Assembly (NCBI RefSeq): GCF_021341785.1
Contig: NZ_JAJTTF010000004.1
Span: 124,001 to 188,000 of the forward strand
Source: Microbacterium sp. Au-Mic1
GTDB lineage: Bacteria > Actinomycetota > Actinomycetes > Actinomycetales > Microbacteriaceae
Length of the DNA: 64,000 nucleotides
Reading direction: 5' to 3'
The position numbers and the translations under genes are program-made. Position 1 is the first letter of the stretch, and the number at the start of each line of letters is the position of its first letter. The notes below the pieces were generated by a model. That model made no database searches. It saw nothing but the letters and a program-made list of their open reading frames with translations, and had not been told where the DNA came from. Of this stretch, positions 56,362-64,000 are shown piece after piece.

Positions 56362-57354
56362 GTGGACGCCGACGCACTCGCCGATGCCAGGAGCCGCGAG
56401 TGGGCGCGCCTGGACGAGCTCAGCCGGCAGTCGCTCGACGGCGCCGGCGTCGACGAGCTCATCACCCGCTATCGTGCGGCCTCGGCGGATCTCGCCGACC
56501 TGCGCAGCTCGGTCGGGTCCTCCCCGCAGAGCGCGTACGTCTCCACGATCCTGGCCAGGGCGCGGTTGCGGCTCACCGGCCAGGGGGAGAACGTGCTGCG
56601 CCAGACCGGTCGCTTCTTCACCCGGCAGCTGCCCGCGGCGCTCTATCGGCTGCGCTGGACCACGCTGGTCATCGCGCTCGCGAGCCTGGTCGTCATCGTC
56701 GGCGTCGCGATCTGGATCACCTCGGATCCGGCTCTCGTCGCGGCGCTCGGATCCAAGGCCGATCTCACGTATTACGCCGAACACTCGTTCACGGACTATT
56801 ACACCGAGAATCCGGCCGCCGAGTTCGCCGGCATGGTCTGGACCAACAACGCCTGGATCGCCGCGCAGTGCGTGCTGCTCGGGGTCACCGGCATCTGGCC
56901 GATCATGGTGCTCATGCAGAACGCCGTGAACGTGGGCCTGGCGGTCGGGATCATGTTCGCGTTCGGGCGCGGCGACGTGGTGGTGCTCTACCTGCTGCCA
57001 CACGGCATGCTCGAACTGACCTGCATCTTCGTCGCGGCGGCGGCGGGCCTGCACATCTTCTGGGCCTGGCTGGTGCCCGGGGAACGCACACGCGGCGAGG
57101 CGCTCGCGGCCGCAGGGCGCTCGCTCGGCACGGTCGCGATCGGGCTCGTCTTCGCGCTCGGGCTCTCCGGTCTGGTCGAGGGCTTCGTGACCGGCTGGGG
57201 GCTGCCCTGGCCGGTGAAGATCGGGATCGGCGCGCTCGCGCTCGCGGTCTTCCTCGGCTACATGCTGATCGTGGGCCGTCGCGCCCAGCGTCTCGGCGAG
57301 AGCGGCGATCTCGCCGAGTTCGAGGCCGGTACGCCGACGCTCGTGTCGGGCTGA
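56362..57354 (+). CDS. SpoIIM-like (stage II sporulation protein M family) membrane protein
   Basis: A 330-residue protein. An N-terminal helical cytosolic region of about 90 residues (REWARLDELSRQS, ELITRYRAASADLADLRS) precedes five or six transmembrane segments; NVGLAVGIMFAFGRGDVVVLYLLPHGMLELTCIF is the family core. In spore formers SpoIIM belongs to the engulfment machinery; in non-sporulating actinobacteria it is part of a MoxR/DUF58/RDD envelope cluster of unknown role. The GTG at 56362 follows a TACAGT box by seven bases; an ATG six codons upstream would overlap that box. Confidence 0.88.
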   Translation: MDADALADARSREWARLDELSRQSLDGAGVDELITRYRAASADLADLRSSVGSSPQSAYVSTILARARLRLTGQGENVLRQTGRFFTRQLPAALYRLRWTTLVIALASLVVIVGVAIWITSDPALVAALGSKADLTYYAEHSFTDYYTENPAAEFAGMVWTNNAWIAAQCVLLGVTGIWPIMVLMQNAVNVGLAVGIMFAFGRGDVVVLYLLPHGMLELTCIFVAAAAGLHIFWAWLVPGERTRGEALAAAGRSLGTVAIGLVFALGLSGLVEGFVTGWGLPWPVKIGIGALALAVFLGYMLIVGRRAQRLGESGDLAEFEAGTPTLVSG

Positions 57355-57382
57355 GCACGCCGCGTTCGGGAGCCCTCCGGAC

Positions 57383-57400
57383 GGATCCGGCACCGGATCC
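57383..57400. repeat. 8-bp inverted repeat after the SpoIIM-like gene
   Basis: GGATCCGG-CA-CCGGATCC is a perfect inverted repeat 28 bases past the stop codon. The two-base loop is tight for a hairpin; it may help end transcription or may reflect the high frequency of GGATCC here. Confidence 0.35.
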
Positions 57401-57420
57401 GGCCTCTCCGTCGAGCGACA

Positions 57421-57497
57421 GACCGCGAAACCGAACCTGCGTCCCGAGACCGAGGTTCTGATCGCCGGTCTCGGGACGCAGGTTGGGCCTCGCGGTC
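57421..57497. terminator. Long two-step hairpin between the SpoIIM-like and aquaporin genes
   Basis: The inner arms AACCTGCGTCCCGAGACC (57434-57451) and its exact complement (57467-57484) form an 18-bp stem with a 15-base loop. Outside a partly paired bulge, GACCGCGA (57421-57428) pairs with TCGCGGTC (57490-57497), which overlaps the aquaporin stop codon. It sits between convergent genes and can terminate both. No T-run follows, as is usual at high GC. Confidence 0.75.
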
Positions 57498-58272
57498 AGT
57501 TCTGGGCGGCGGGGTTCGGCTGGTCGAACAGGGCGCGGTAGGTGAATCCGGCGATCAGGGCGCCCAGGATCGGGAAGACCAGGAACACCCACAGCTGCGC
57601 GAGCGGGGCGACGCCGCCGTAGATCGCGGTGGCGAGCGACCGTGCCGGGTTCAGCGAGGCGTTGTCGATGGGAATGGTGGCGAGCACGCCCAGAGTCAGC
57701 ATCAGGCCGATCACGACGCCGGCGAACGGCGTGCCGCGCACGGGGTGGGTGACGCCCAGGATCACGAAGAGGAACAGCGCCGTGAACACGACTTCGGCGA
57801 TGATCGCGGCCCAGACGCCGAAGCCGCCGGGGGAGAGCGCGCCCCAGCCGTTGCTGGCGAAGCCGGCATCCTGCGCCCGAGGCAGCCAGCCGTCCGGGCC
57901 GAACGTGCCGATCAGGGTGAGCACGGTCGATGCCACCACGCCGCCGACGCACTGCGCGACGACATAGGGACCGACGTCCCGCCACGCGATCCGCCCCGCG
58001 GCCGCCGCCCCGAGTGTGACGGCCGGGTTGAAGTGACCACCGGAGATCGGGCCGAAGGCGTAGACGCCGACGAGGACGGAGAGCCCCACGGCGAGCGCCA
58101 CGGCGAGGTAGACGGCTCCCTGCGCGCCCGGGTCGGTGAAGTGGCTCGAGGCGAACAGGGCGGTGCCCATCGCCGCGGCCACGAGCAGGAACGTGCCGAG
58201 TCCCTCTGCGACCAGGCGCGGGGCGAGGGATCGTTCCGGAGCGGTCGACGCGTCGACGGGGGAGGGCGACAT
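57496..58272 (-). CDS. aqpZ: Aquaporin (MIP family, AqpZ-like)
   Basis: A 258-residue channel with six helices and both NPA half-helices: HFNPAVTLG (N82-A84) and ASLNPARSL (N208-A210). R211 and H176 fit the narrow selectivity filter of water-specific aquaporins rather than glycerol facilitators. The ATG at 58272 has AAGGAG close upstream. It follows katG on the same strand after a strong terminator, so it is probably expressed separately. Some aquaporins also pass hydrogen peroxide, which would fit the catalase next door; that is an inference. Confidence 0.93.
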   Translation of the reverse strand: MSPSPVDASTAPERSLAPRLVAEGLGTFLLVAAAMGTALFASSHFTDPGAQGAVYLAVALAVGLSVLVGVYAFGPISGGHFNPAVTLGAAAAGRIAWRDVGPYVVAQCVGGVVASTVLTLIGTFGPDGWLPRAQDAGFASNGWGALSPGGFGVWAAIIAEVVFTALFLFVILGVTHPVRGTPFAGVVIGLMLTLGVLATIPIDNASLNPARSLATAIYGGVAPLAQLWVFLVFPILGALIAGFTYRALFDQPNPAAQN

Positions 58273-58360
58273 GGGGCTCCTTGCTCTCTGGCGCGCGGAC
58301 CGCGGGCGCCGCTGTCCGTCAGCGAGACTACCCGCCATGGTGCAGCGGGCATCGCAACGG

Positions 58361-58394
58361 CGACGGCCCGCCCCGGGATCGGGGCGGGCCGTCG
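58361..58394. terminator. Strong hairpin downstream of katG
   Basis: A perfect 14-bp stem (58361-58374 pairing with 58381-58394, CGACGGCCCGCCCC in the left arm) encloses a six-base loop. It begins 12 bases after the katG stop codon and lies upstream of the aquaporin start, so it should separate the two genes. Confidence 0.85.
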
Positions 58395-58406
58395 TGCGCT
58401 GCGGAC

Positions 58407-60623
58407 TCAGCGCAGGTCGTAGCGGTCGAGTTCGGCGACCTTGACCCATGCGGCGACGAAGTCGTCGACGAACTTCGCGCTCGCGTCGTCGCTGGCGTAC
58501 ACCTCGGCCAGCGCCCGCAGTTCGGAGTTCGAGCCGAACGCGAGGTCGGCGCGGGTGCCGACCCACGTCGTCTCGCCGGTCGCGTCGTCAGTGGCCTGGA
58601 ACGCGTGGGAGCCGGGGTCGAGCGGCTTCCACGTCGTGTTCAGGTCCAGCACGTTCACGAAGAAGTCGTTCGTGAGCACGCCCGGGGTCTCGGTGAACAC
58701 GCCGTAGGAGGATCCGTCCCAGTTCGTGCCGAGCACGCGCAGGCCTCCCACGAGCACGGTCATCTCGGGCGCCGACAGCGTGAGCAGGCCGGCACGGTCG
58801 ACGAGCAGGTGCTCGGCCGGGATCGCGCGCGCCACGTCGCTGACGTAATTGCGGAAGCCGTCGGCCTGCGGGTTCAGATACTGGAACGACGCGACGTCTG
58901 TCTGCTCCTGGGTGGCGTCGGTGCGCCCCGGCGTGAACGGGATCTCGACGGCGCGCCCCGCGGCGGCCGCGGCCTGCTTCACGCCGACGTTGCCCGCCAG
59001 CACCACGAGGTCCGCGAACGACACCTGGGCGCCGCCGGCGGCGTTGAACGCCTCCTGCACGCCCTCGAGCGCCGCGATCACACGGGCGAGCTCGGCGGGG
59101 CGGTTGACCTCCCAGCTGCGCTGCGGCTCGAGGCGGATCCGGCCGCCGTTCGCCCCGCCGCGCTTGTCGCTGCCGCGGAACGAGGAGCTCGCGGCCCACG
59201 CGGTCGACACCAGGTCGGACACGCTGAGACCGGTCGCGGCGATGCGCTGCTCGAGGTCGGCGATCTCCGCGGCGCCGACGAGTGCTCCGGCGTGCGAGGG
59301 AACCGGGTCCTGCCAGAGCAGATCCTCGGCGGGCACCTCGGCGCCGAGGTAGCGGGACTTCGGGCCCAGGTCGCGGTGGGTCAGCTTGAACCAGGCGCGG
59401 CTGTACGCCTCGGTGAACGCCTCCTGGTCGTCCTTGAAGCGCAGCGAGATCTCGCGGTAGATCGGGTCCTCGCGCAGGGACAGATCCGTGGTGAGCATGC
59501 GCGGCTCGCGGCGGCCGTCGCCCTGCGCCTCGGGGACCAGGTCGGATCCTGCGCCGTTCTTCGGCTTCCAGTGCTTGCCGCCGCCGGGGCCCGTGGTGAG
59601 CTCCCAGTCGTAGGCGAACAGGATGTGGAAGAACTCGTTGTCCCAGCGGGTGGGGTGATAGGTCCAGGTGACCTCGAGGCCGGATCCGATGGTGTCGATG
59701 CCGTGCCCGGCGCCGTGGCTGCTCTTCCAGCCGAGGCCCATCTGCTCCATCGGGGCGCCCTCGGGCGACTCGCCGACGTTGCCCGCCTCAGGGGCGGCGC
59801 CGTGGGTCTTGCCGAAGGTGTGTCCGCCGGCGATCAGGGCGACCGTCTCCTTGTCGTTCATCGCCATGCGGCCGAACGTCTCGCGGATGTCCTTCGCGGC
59901 GAGCAGCGGATCCGGGTTGCCCTCGGGCCCCTCCGGGTTGACGTAGATGAGGCCCATCATGGTGGCCGCGAGAGGCTTCGCGAGCGACCGCTCGCCCTGC
60001 TCGTCGGTGGAGATGCGGGCGCTGGAGTCGAGCCAGATCTTCTCGGAGCCCCAGTACACGTCGTCGTCCGGCTCCCACACGTCTGCTCGGCCGCCGGCGA
60101 AGCCGAAGGTGGGCATGCCCATCTGCTCGTGCGCGACGTTGCCCGCGAGGATCATCAGGTCGCCCCAGCTCAGCGCCTTGCCGTAGGTCTTCTTCACGGG
60201 CCAGAGCAGACGGCGCGCCTTGTCCAGACCCACGTTGTCGGGCCAGCTGTTCAGCGGGGCGAAGCGCTGCTGACCGTTGCCTCCGCCACCACGGCCGTCG
60301 AACACGCGGTACGTGCCGGCGGAGTGCCAGGCCATGCGGATCATGAGCGGACCGTAGTTGCCGAAGTCCGCCGGCCACCAGGGCTGCGACTCGGTGAGCA
60401 GGGCGGCGATGTCGCGCTTGACGGCGTCGAGGTCGAGCGCCTCGAACGCGGCGCGGTAGTCGAAGTCCTCGCCGTGCGGGTCGCCGACGGCGGGGTTCTT
60501 CGCGAGCTGGCGCAGGTTCAGGCGCTCCGGCCACCAGTCGGTGTTACCGGTGCGGCCGCCCGCGGGACGCGGGGCAGGAGCGCTGCCGGTGTGGTCGATC
60601 GGGCAGGTGAGTTCTTCAGTCAT
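58407..60623 (-). CDS. katG: Catalase-peroxidase
   Basis: A 738-residue heme enzyme that destroys hydrogen peroxide in the cytosol. The distal site has R96, W99 and H100 ([11 protein letters not shown]), and H268 in [10 protein letters not shown] is the heme ligand. W99, Y227 (IYVNPEG) and M253 (GRMAMND) can form the Met-Tyr-Trp adduct needed for catalase activity. Length and the two-domain layout are normal. AGGAAGG precedes the ATG. A Fur-family gene lies 87 bases upstream on the same strand, the usual furA-katG order. Confidence 0.97.
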   Translation of the reverse strand: MTEELTCPIDHTGSAPAPRPAGGRTGNTDWWPERLNLRQLAKNPAVGDPHGEDFDYRAAFEALDLDAVKRDIAALLTESQPWWPADFGNYGPLMIRMAWHSAGTYRVFDGRGGGGNGQQRFAPLNSWPDNVGLDKARRLLWPVKKTYGKALSWGDLMILAGNVAHEQMGMPTFGFAGGRADVWEPDDDVYWGSEKIWLDSSARISTDEQGERSLAKPLAATMMGLIYVNPEGPEGNPDPLLAAKDIRETFGRMAMNDKETVALIAGGHTFGKTHGAAPEAGNVGESPEGAPMEQMGLGWKSSHGAGHGIDTIGSGLEVTWTYHPTRWDNEFFHILFAYDWELTTGPGGGKHWKPKNGAGSDLVPEAQGDGRREPRMLTTDLSLREDPIYREISLRFKDDQEAFTEAYSRAWFKLTHRDLGPKSRYLGAEVPAEDLLWQDPVPSHAGALVGAAEIADLEQRIAATGLSVSDLVSTAWAASSSFRGSDKRGGANGGRIRLEPQRSWEVNRPAELARVIAALEGVQEAFNAAGGAQVSFADLVVLAGNVGVKQAAAAAGRAVEIPFTPGRTDATQEQTDVASFQYLNPQADGFRNYVSDVARAIPAEHLLVDRAGLLTLSAPEMTVLVGGLRVLGTNWDGSSYGVFTETPGVLTNDFFVNVLDLNTTWKPLDPGSHAFQATDDATGETTWVGTRADLAFGSNSELRALAEVYASDDASAKFVDDFVAAWVKVAELDRYDLR

Positions 60624-60710
60624 GGCTGATCCTTCCTGTTCTTTCGTGGGGTCTCTGGCACGCCGATCACCGCTCCGAGGGGATCCCCGGGCGGGCGGCG
60701 CGAGTCTCGG

Positions 60711-61130
60711 TCAGGCGGCCGGGGACACCTCGTCGCAGGCGCGGCACACCGCGCGGTAGGTGACGGAGGCCTCGAGCAGGCGCATGCCGTGATCTTCGGC
60801 GGGGTGCAGGCACGGCGAGGCGCCGACGGCGCAGGAGACGACCTCGAGACGGCCGCAGCGGATGCACTGCATGTGGTGGTGGTTGTCACCGGGCTCGACC
60901 TCGAAGAGCGCACGATCGGCGTCGGGCAGGCTCACCCGCCGGATGATTCCGGCTGTGGCGAGGTCGCCGAGGATCGCGTGCACGGTCGGCAGGGCGATGT
61001 CCGCGCCCTCGACAGCGGTGTGGATGCGATCCGCGGAGCTGTGCGGGGCGAGGGCGAGCGCCTGCAGCACCGCGATGCGCTGCACGGTGACGCGCAGGCC
61101 GGCGTCGCGGAGGATCGCGGAGGTGTCCAT
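60711..61130 (-). CDS. furA: Fur-family peroxide/iron regulator (FurA-like)
   Basis: A 139-residue Fur protein. The N-terminal winged helix runs ILRDAGLRVTVQRIAVLQAL to PTVHAILGDLATAGIIRRV. The metal region has HHHMQCIRCG (H84-H86, C89, C92), and C129/C132 complete a structural zinc site. With katG directly downstream, it is the expected repressor of katG and of itself, released by peroxide. The ATG at 61130 fits the usual Fur start; a GGAGGA lies too close to act as a normal ribosome site, and a TACGGT box six bases upstream suggests a leaderless message. A 39-bp palindrome covers this promoter. Confidence 0.93.
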   Translation of the reverse strand: MDTSAILRDAGLRVTVQRIAVLQALALAPHSSADRIHTAVEGADIALPTVHAILGDLATAGIIRRVSLPDADRALFEVEPGDNHHHMQCIRCGRLEVVSCAVGASPCLHPAEDHGMRLLEASVTYRAVCRACDEVSPAA

Positions 61131-61136
61131 TCCTCC

Positions 61137-61175
61137 ACCGTAGCTTTTCCTGAATGATTCAGGAAAAGCTACGGT
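61137..61175. promoter_or_regulatory. 39-bp palindromic Fur box covering the furA promoter
   Basis: Two perfect 19-base arms flank a central G at 61156; the core is CTGAATGATTCAG. The left end (ACCGTA) is, on the minus strand, the TACGGT -10 box six bases before the furA ATG, so a bound regulator would block transcription. The centre is AT-rich against a GC-rich background. Mycobacterial FurA binds an AT-rich site in the same position. Confidence 0.85.
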
Positions 61176-61348
61176 CGTCTGGGCGTGTCGCACCCTCGGT
61201 GCCGTCAGTCGGTCGTCGCCAGAGAGCGGGATCGCCCCGGGCGGGGACCGCGAGACGGCATCCGCGTTCCGAGACTGCATGATTGTCATGCTGTTTCGCG
61301 ACGCCGTTGCCCTCTCGTGGTCAGGGCGCCCGTACCAGGGCGCCGCGC

Positions 61349-62659
61349 TCAGAGCCGGCCCGCCGCCTTGAGCTCCAGGTAGCGGTCCGCGATGCGCGGC
61401 GGCAGGTCGTCCGGATCCGCGGAGAGCGGTTCGCCTCCGGCGCGCCGGATCGCGTCCGCCACGCGTGCGGCGTCGGCGAGCGTCCTTTCTGCGGCGGCCG
61501 CGAGATAGACGTCCTCACGGGAGTGCCTGGCGCGCGCCAGGTCATCGATCGAGAGGTCGGTGGAGGATCCGACCAGGATCGTCGTCGCGCGCGACGCGTT
61601 CGGGAAGGCGCCGAGGAACGACCGAGCGCTCTCCACGGCATCCTGTGCGGTGAGTACGACGATGAGTGACGGGCGGGTGGTGACCGAGCGGATCGCCGCG
61701 AACGCGGCGCCCCAGTCGGTGTCGACGAGACGGGCGTGCACGGGGGCCATCGCGTCGGAGAGGGCCGGCAGCAGAGCCGGACCGTCGACACCGCTCACCC
61801 TGCCGCGCACGGCACGGTCGAAGAGCAGCAGGTGCACGTGGTCCCCCGCGCGCTGGGCGAGCGCCGACAGCAGCAGTGCGGATTCGTAGGCCGCGTCCAG
61901 GCGCGTGCCGTCGCCGACGCGCGCAGCCGCGGTGCGCCCGGTGTCGATGAGGATCACCACGTGCCGATCGCGCTCCGGACGCCAGGTGCGCAGCATCGTG
62001 GTGCCGGCGCGGGCGGTGGCGCGCCAGTCGATGGAGCGCACGTCGTCGCCGCGCACGTACTCGCGCAGCGAATCGAACTCGGTGCCCTGTCCGCGCACCT
62101 GCACGCTGGTGTTGCCGTCGAGTTCGCGCAGCCGTGCCAGCCGCGAGGGCAGGTGCCGGCGGGAGGTGAACGGCGGCAGCACGCGGATCGCGCCGCGGAC
62201 ACGGTGTCGCCCCTGGCGTCCCGCGAGTCCCAGAGGCCCTGCGGAGCGGACGGCGACGAACTCGCTCGCGAGCTCGCCCCGGCGGCGCGGCAGCAGCGTG
62301 ATCGGTACGCGCCGGCGCTCGCCGGCGGGCAGATCCAGCGACGCCCTGGCCCGGTTCGCGGCGCCCGCGGTCGGCTGCCAGGCGTCTCGCAGCTGCCCGC
62401 GCAGCCGGCGCTCGCCGAGGTTCTGCACGATCAGGGTGGCGGTGACCTGCTCGTGCTGCCGCACGCGGTTCGGCACCTCGCGTGCGACGCGGAGTGCGCC
62501 GAGCGGGGCCGCGGCCAGCAGGTCGACGCCGACCAGCACCGCGCACAGCGCGAGCCATCCGAGCAGGACGAACCACGGCGGCACTCCGAGGGCATCGAGC
62601 AGCACCAGCGGGACGACGCCCAGGGCGGCGACGATCACGAGACGACCGGTGAGGAACAT
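61349..62659 (-). CDS. DUF58-domain protein (VWA-like, MoxR partner)
   Basis: A 436-residue protein with two N-terminal transmembrane helices (5-22 and 29-50). The DUF58 signature GTEFDSLREYVRGDDVRSIDWRATAR ends at residue 217, followed by a von Willebrand A-like region (VVILIDTGRTAAARVGDGTRLD). DUF58 proteins work with the MoxR AAA ATPase encoded 21 bases upstream, probably as a membrane-tied chaperone or assembly factor for envelope or metal-loaded proteins. No clear Shine-Dalgarno is seen, which fits translation coupled to moxR. Confidence 0.9.
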   Translation of the reverse strand: MFLTGRLVIVAALGVVPLVLLDALGVPPWFVLLGWLALCAVLVGVDLLAAAPLGALRVAREVPNRVRQHEQVTATLIVQNLGERRLRGQLRDAWQPTAGAANRARASLDLPAGERRRVPITLLPRRRGELASEFVAVRSAGPLGLAGRQGRHRVRGAIRVLPPFTSRRHLPSRLARLRELDGNTSVQVRGQGTEFDSLREYVRGDDVRSIDWRATARAGTTMLRTWRPERDRHVVILIDTGRTAAARVGDGTRLDAAYESALLLSALAQRAGDHVHLLLFDRAVRGRVSGVDGPALLPALSDAMAPVHARLVDTDWGAAFAAIRSVTTRPSLIVVLTAQDAVESARSFLGAFPNASRATTILVGSSTDLSIDDLARARHSREDVYLAAAAERTLADAARVADAIRRAGGEPLSADPDDLPPRIADRYLELKAAGRL

Positions 62660-62680
62660 GACGGGGGAGGTCTCCGCGGC

Positions 62681-63805
62681 TCAGATCGGGACGCGGGTCT
62701 GCTGCACCACGCTGCTGAGCACGGCGTCGGCAGATACGCCCTCCATCTCGGCGTCGGGGCGCAGTTGCAGACGGTGCCGCCAGACCGGGATCAGCATGGT
62801 CTGCACATGGTCGGGGGTGACGGCGCTCGAACCGTTCAGCCAGGCCCAGGCCTTCGCGGCGGCGAGCAGCGCCGTCGACGCGCGGGGTGAGGCTCCCAGC
62901 TGCACGGACGGCGATTGCCGGCTCGCGCGGGCGAGGTCGACCACATAGCCGAGCACGTCGTCCGTCACCTGCACGCGGCCGGCGGCCTGCTGCGCGGCGA
63001 GGATCTCGTCGGCGCTGACCACGGGGTGCAGATCCGTGAGTTCCCGCGGCGAGAAGCCGTCGGCGTGGCGACGCAGCACCGACACCTCCGCGTCGCGCTC
63101 CGGCATGCCGACCACGAGCTTCATGAGGAAGCGGTCCAGCTGCGCCTCCGGCAGGGAATAGGTGCCCTCGTGCTCGATCGGGTTCTGGGTCGCCGCGACG
63201 AGGAACGGATCCGGCAGCGTCAGGCTCGCGCCGTCCGAGGAGACCTGGCGCTCCTCCATCGCCTCCAGCAGTGCCGCCTGGGTCTTCGGCGGGGTGCGGT
63301 TGATCTCGTCCGCGAGCAGGATGTTCGTGAACACCGGTCCGCGGCGGAACTCGAACTCTCCGGTGCGCGCGTCGTAGACGAGCGAACCGGTGACGTCGCC
63401 GGGCATGAGGTCGGGGGTGAACTGCACGCGCTTGGTGTCGAGCCCGAGCGCTCGGGAGAACGCGCGCACCACCAGGGTCTTCGCGACCCCCGGCACGCCC
63501 TCGAGCAGCACATGGCCTCGCGCCAGCAGCGCGACGAGCAGCCCGGTGACGGTGCCGGCCTGGCCGACCACGGCCTTGTCCACCTCGGCGCGGACGCGCT
63601 GCATCGCCTGGCGGAGTGCGACGTCATCGGATCCGGTGGTCGGGGCTCCTTGTCCGGACAGCATCGGGGATGCCTGCACGGGCGCCGCTCCGTACGGGGC
63701 TGTGCCGGACGAGGTCTGGGTCGGTGCCGCGGGAGGTGCGGGCGGCGCGGGCGGATATCCGGGCGAGGCGGATCCTGCGGATTCGGTGCCGGGACGATCG
63801 GTCAC
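62681..63805 (-). CDS. moxR: MoxR-family AAA ATPase
   Basis: A 374-residue AAA+ protein. Walker A is EGVPGVAKT (102-110), Walker B LLADEINR (163-170), sensor 1 ATQNPIEHEGTYSLPEAQLDRF follows, and a lid domain ends the protein. The first 60 residues are an unusual disordered leader rich in Pro, Ala, Gly and Ser. The GTG at 63805 has AAGGAG seven bases upstream and overlaps the previous gene's stop (GTGA). MoxR ATPases act as chaperones with DUF58/VWA partners; the client is unknown. Confidence 0.93.
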   Translation of the reverse strand: MTDRPGTESAGSASPGYPPAPPAPPAAPTQTSSGTAPYGAAPVQASPMLSGQGAPTTGSDDVALRQAMQRVRAEVDKAVVGQAGTVTGLLVALLARGHVLLEGVPGVAKTLVVRAFSRALGLDTKRVQFTPDLMPGDVTGSLVYDARTGEFEFRRGPVFTNILLADEINRTPPKTQAALLEAMEERQVSSDGASLTLPDPFLVAATQNPIEHEGTYSLPEAQLDRFLMKLVVGMPERDAEVSVLRRHADGFSPRELTDLHPVVSADEILAAQQAAGRVQVTDDVLGYVVDLARASRQSPSVQLGASPRASTALLAAAKAWAWLNGSSAVTPDHVQTMLIPVWRHRLQLRPDAEMEGVSADAVLSSVVQQTRVPI

Positions 63806-64000
63806 GGGGTGCTCCTTTCGATGCGGACGGCGTTCTCGACGGCGGTCTCCAGCTCGGCGAGGCGGCGGGCGTAGGGGACGAGTTCGGCGTCGCTGCCGGG
63901 CAGCGGGCCGGTGAGCAGGGCGCGGCAGTCGGCCCGGTCCACGCGGATCCGGTCTGCGGCGGCGTCCGCCACGGCTGAGGGATCCGCCCGGGCGGCCAGG
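63802..64000 (-). CDS. C-terminal end of a DUF4350-like protein (runs off the window)
   Basis: The last 65 residues of a minus-strand gene are present, ending at a TGA that overlaps the moxR GTG. The segment LLTGPLPGSDAELVPYARRLAELETAVENAVRIE resembles the C-terminus of DUF4350 membrane proteins, which precede moxR in actinobacteria (Rv3691 with Rv3692). The rest lies outside the window, so membrane segments cannot be checked. Confidence 0.55.
   Translation of the reverse strand, partial: LAARADPSAVADAAADRIRVDRADCRALLTGPLPGSDAELVPYARRLAELETAVENAVRIERSTP

Noticed and set aside
60679..60688. GGGGATCCCC palindrome between furA and katG
   Set aside because: Ten bases only, and GGATCC is very frequent in this DNA, so it is not distinctive enough for an operator.

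Overview
The window is a high-GC actinobacterial chromosome segment, most likely from Microbacterium or a close relative in the Microbacteriaceae. The evidence is GC-rich codon use with many GTG starts, a WhiB regulator, a PH-domain/purK/purE/LCP block, a fused rmlC-rmlD gene, and surface-sugar genes that fit the rhamnose, galactose and 6-deoxytalose reported from Microbacterium walls. I see no tRNA, rRNA, CRISPR array, insertion sequence or prophage. No stretch over 300 bases lacks a gene. Genes are packed, and ATGA or GTGA stop-start overlaps are the usual operon join.

Layout. (1) 1-2733: two overlapping alpha/beta hydrolases divergent from a LacI-type regulator, with a perfect 16-bp palindrome between them, then a DUF4442 protein. 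(2) 2835-6767: a small GntR (YtrA-like) regulator with two membrane genes (DUF1648, CPBP protease), an O-methyltransferase and a PH-domain membrane protein. (3) 6890-10086: purK, purE and an LCP ligase. (4) 10146-49315: a 39-kb cell-surface polysaccharide locus. (5) 49527-55431: whiB, a giant glycosyltransferase-like membrane protein, a DUF5719 protein, a degenerate metallopeptidase and DUF3499. (6) 55497-57354: divergent RDD and SpoIIM-like membrane proteins. (7) 57496-61130: aquaporin, katG and furA. (8) 61349-64000: DUF58, MoxR ATPase and the end of a third gene, probably DUF4350.

How the genes work together. The polysaccharide locus makes dTDP-L-rhamnose (rmlA, rmlB, rmlCD), probably dTDP-6-deoxy-L-talose (an epimerase at 37791), GDP-D-rhamnose (gmd, rmd) and UDP-galactofuranose (glf). 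It encodes two complete Wzm/Wzt-type ABC exporters: one with a carbohydrate-binding ATPase tail beside two RgpF-like rhamnan proteins, the other beside glf and a GlfT1-like enzyme. It also has a Wzx-like flippase, two ligase/polymerase-like proteins, two acyltransferases, and two DUF2142 proteins that may be GT-C glycosyltransferases fed by a polyprenyl-phosphate sugar synthase with a DUF2304 partner. LCP ligases of the type next to purE attach such polymers to peptidoglycan. No priming sugar-phosphate transferase is visible, so the pathway is not complete within the window.

Regulation. Sixteen genes have a -10-like hexamer six to eight bases before the chosen start, which points to widespread leaderless transcription. 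Other strong sites are the LacI-type palindrome, a GntR-type inverted repeat on a -10 box, a 39-bp palindrome in front of furA, a good sigma-A promoter before whiB, and two strong hairpins that bracket the aquaporin/katG region.
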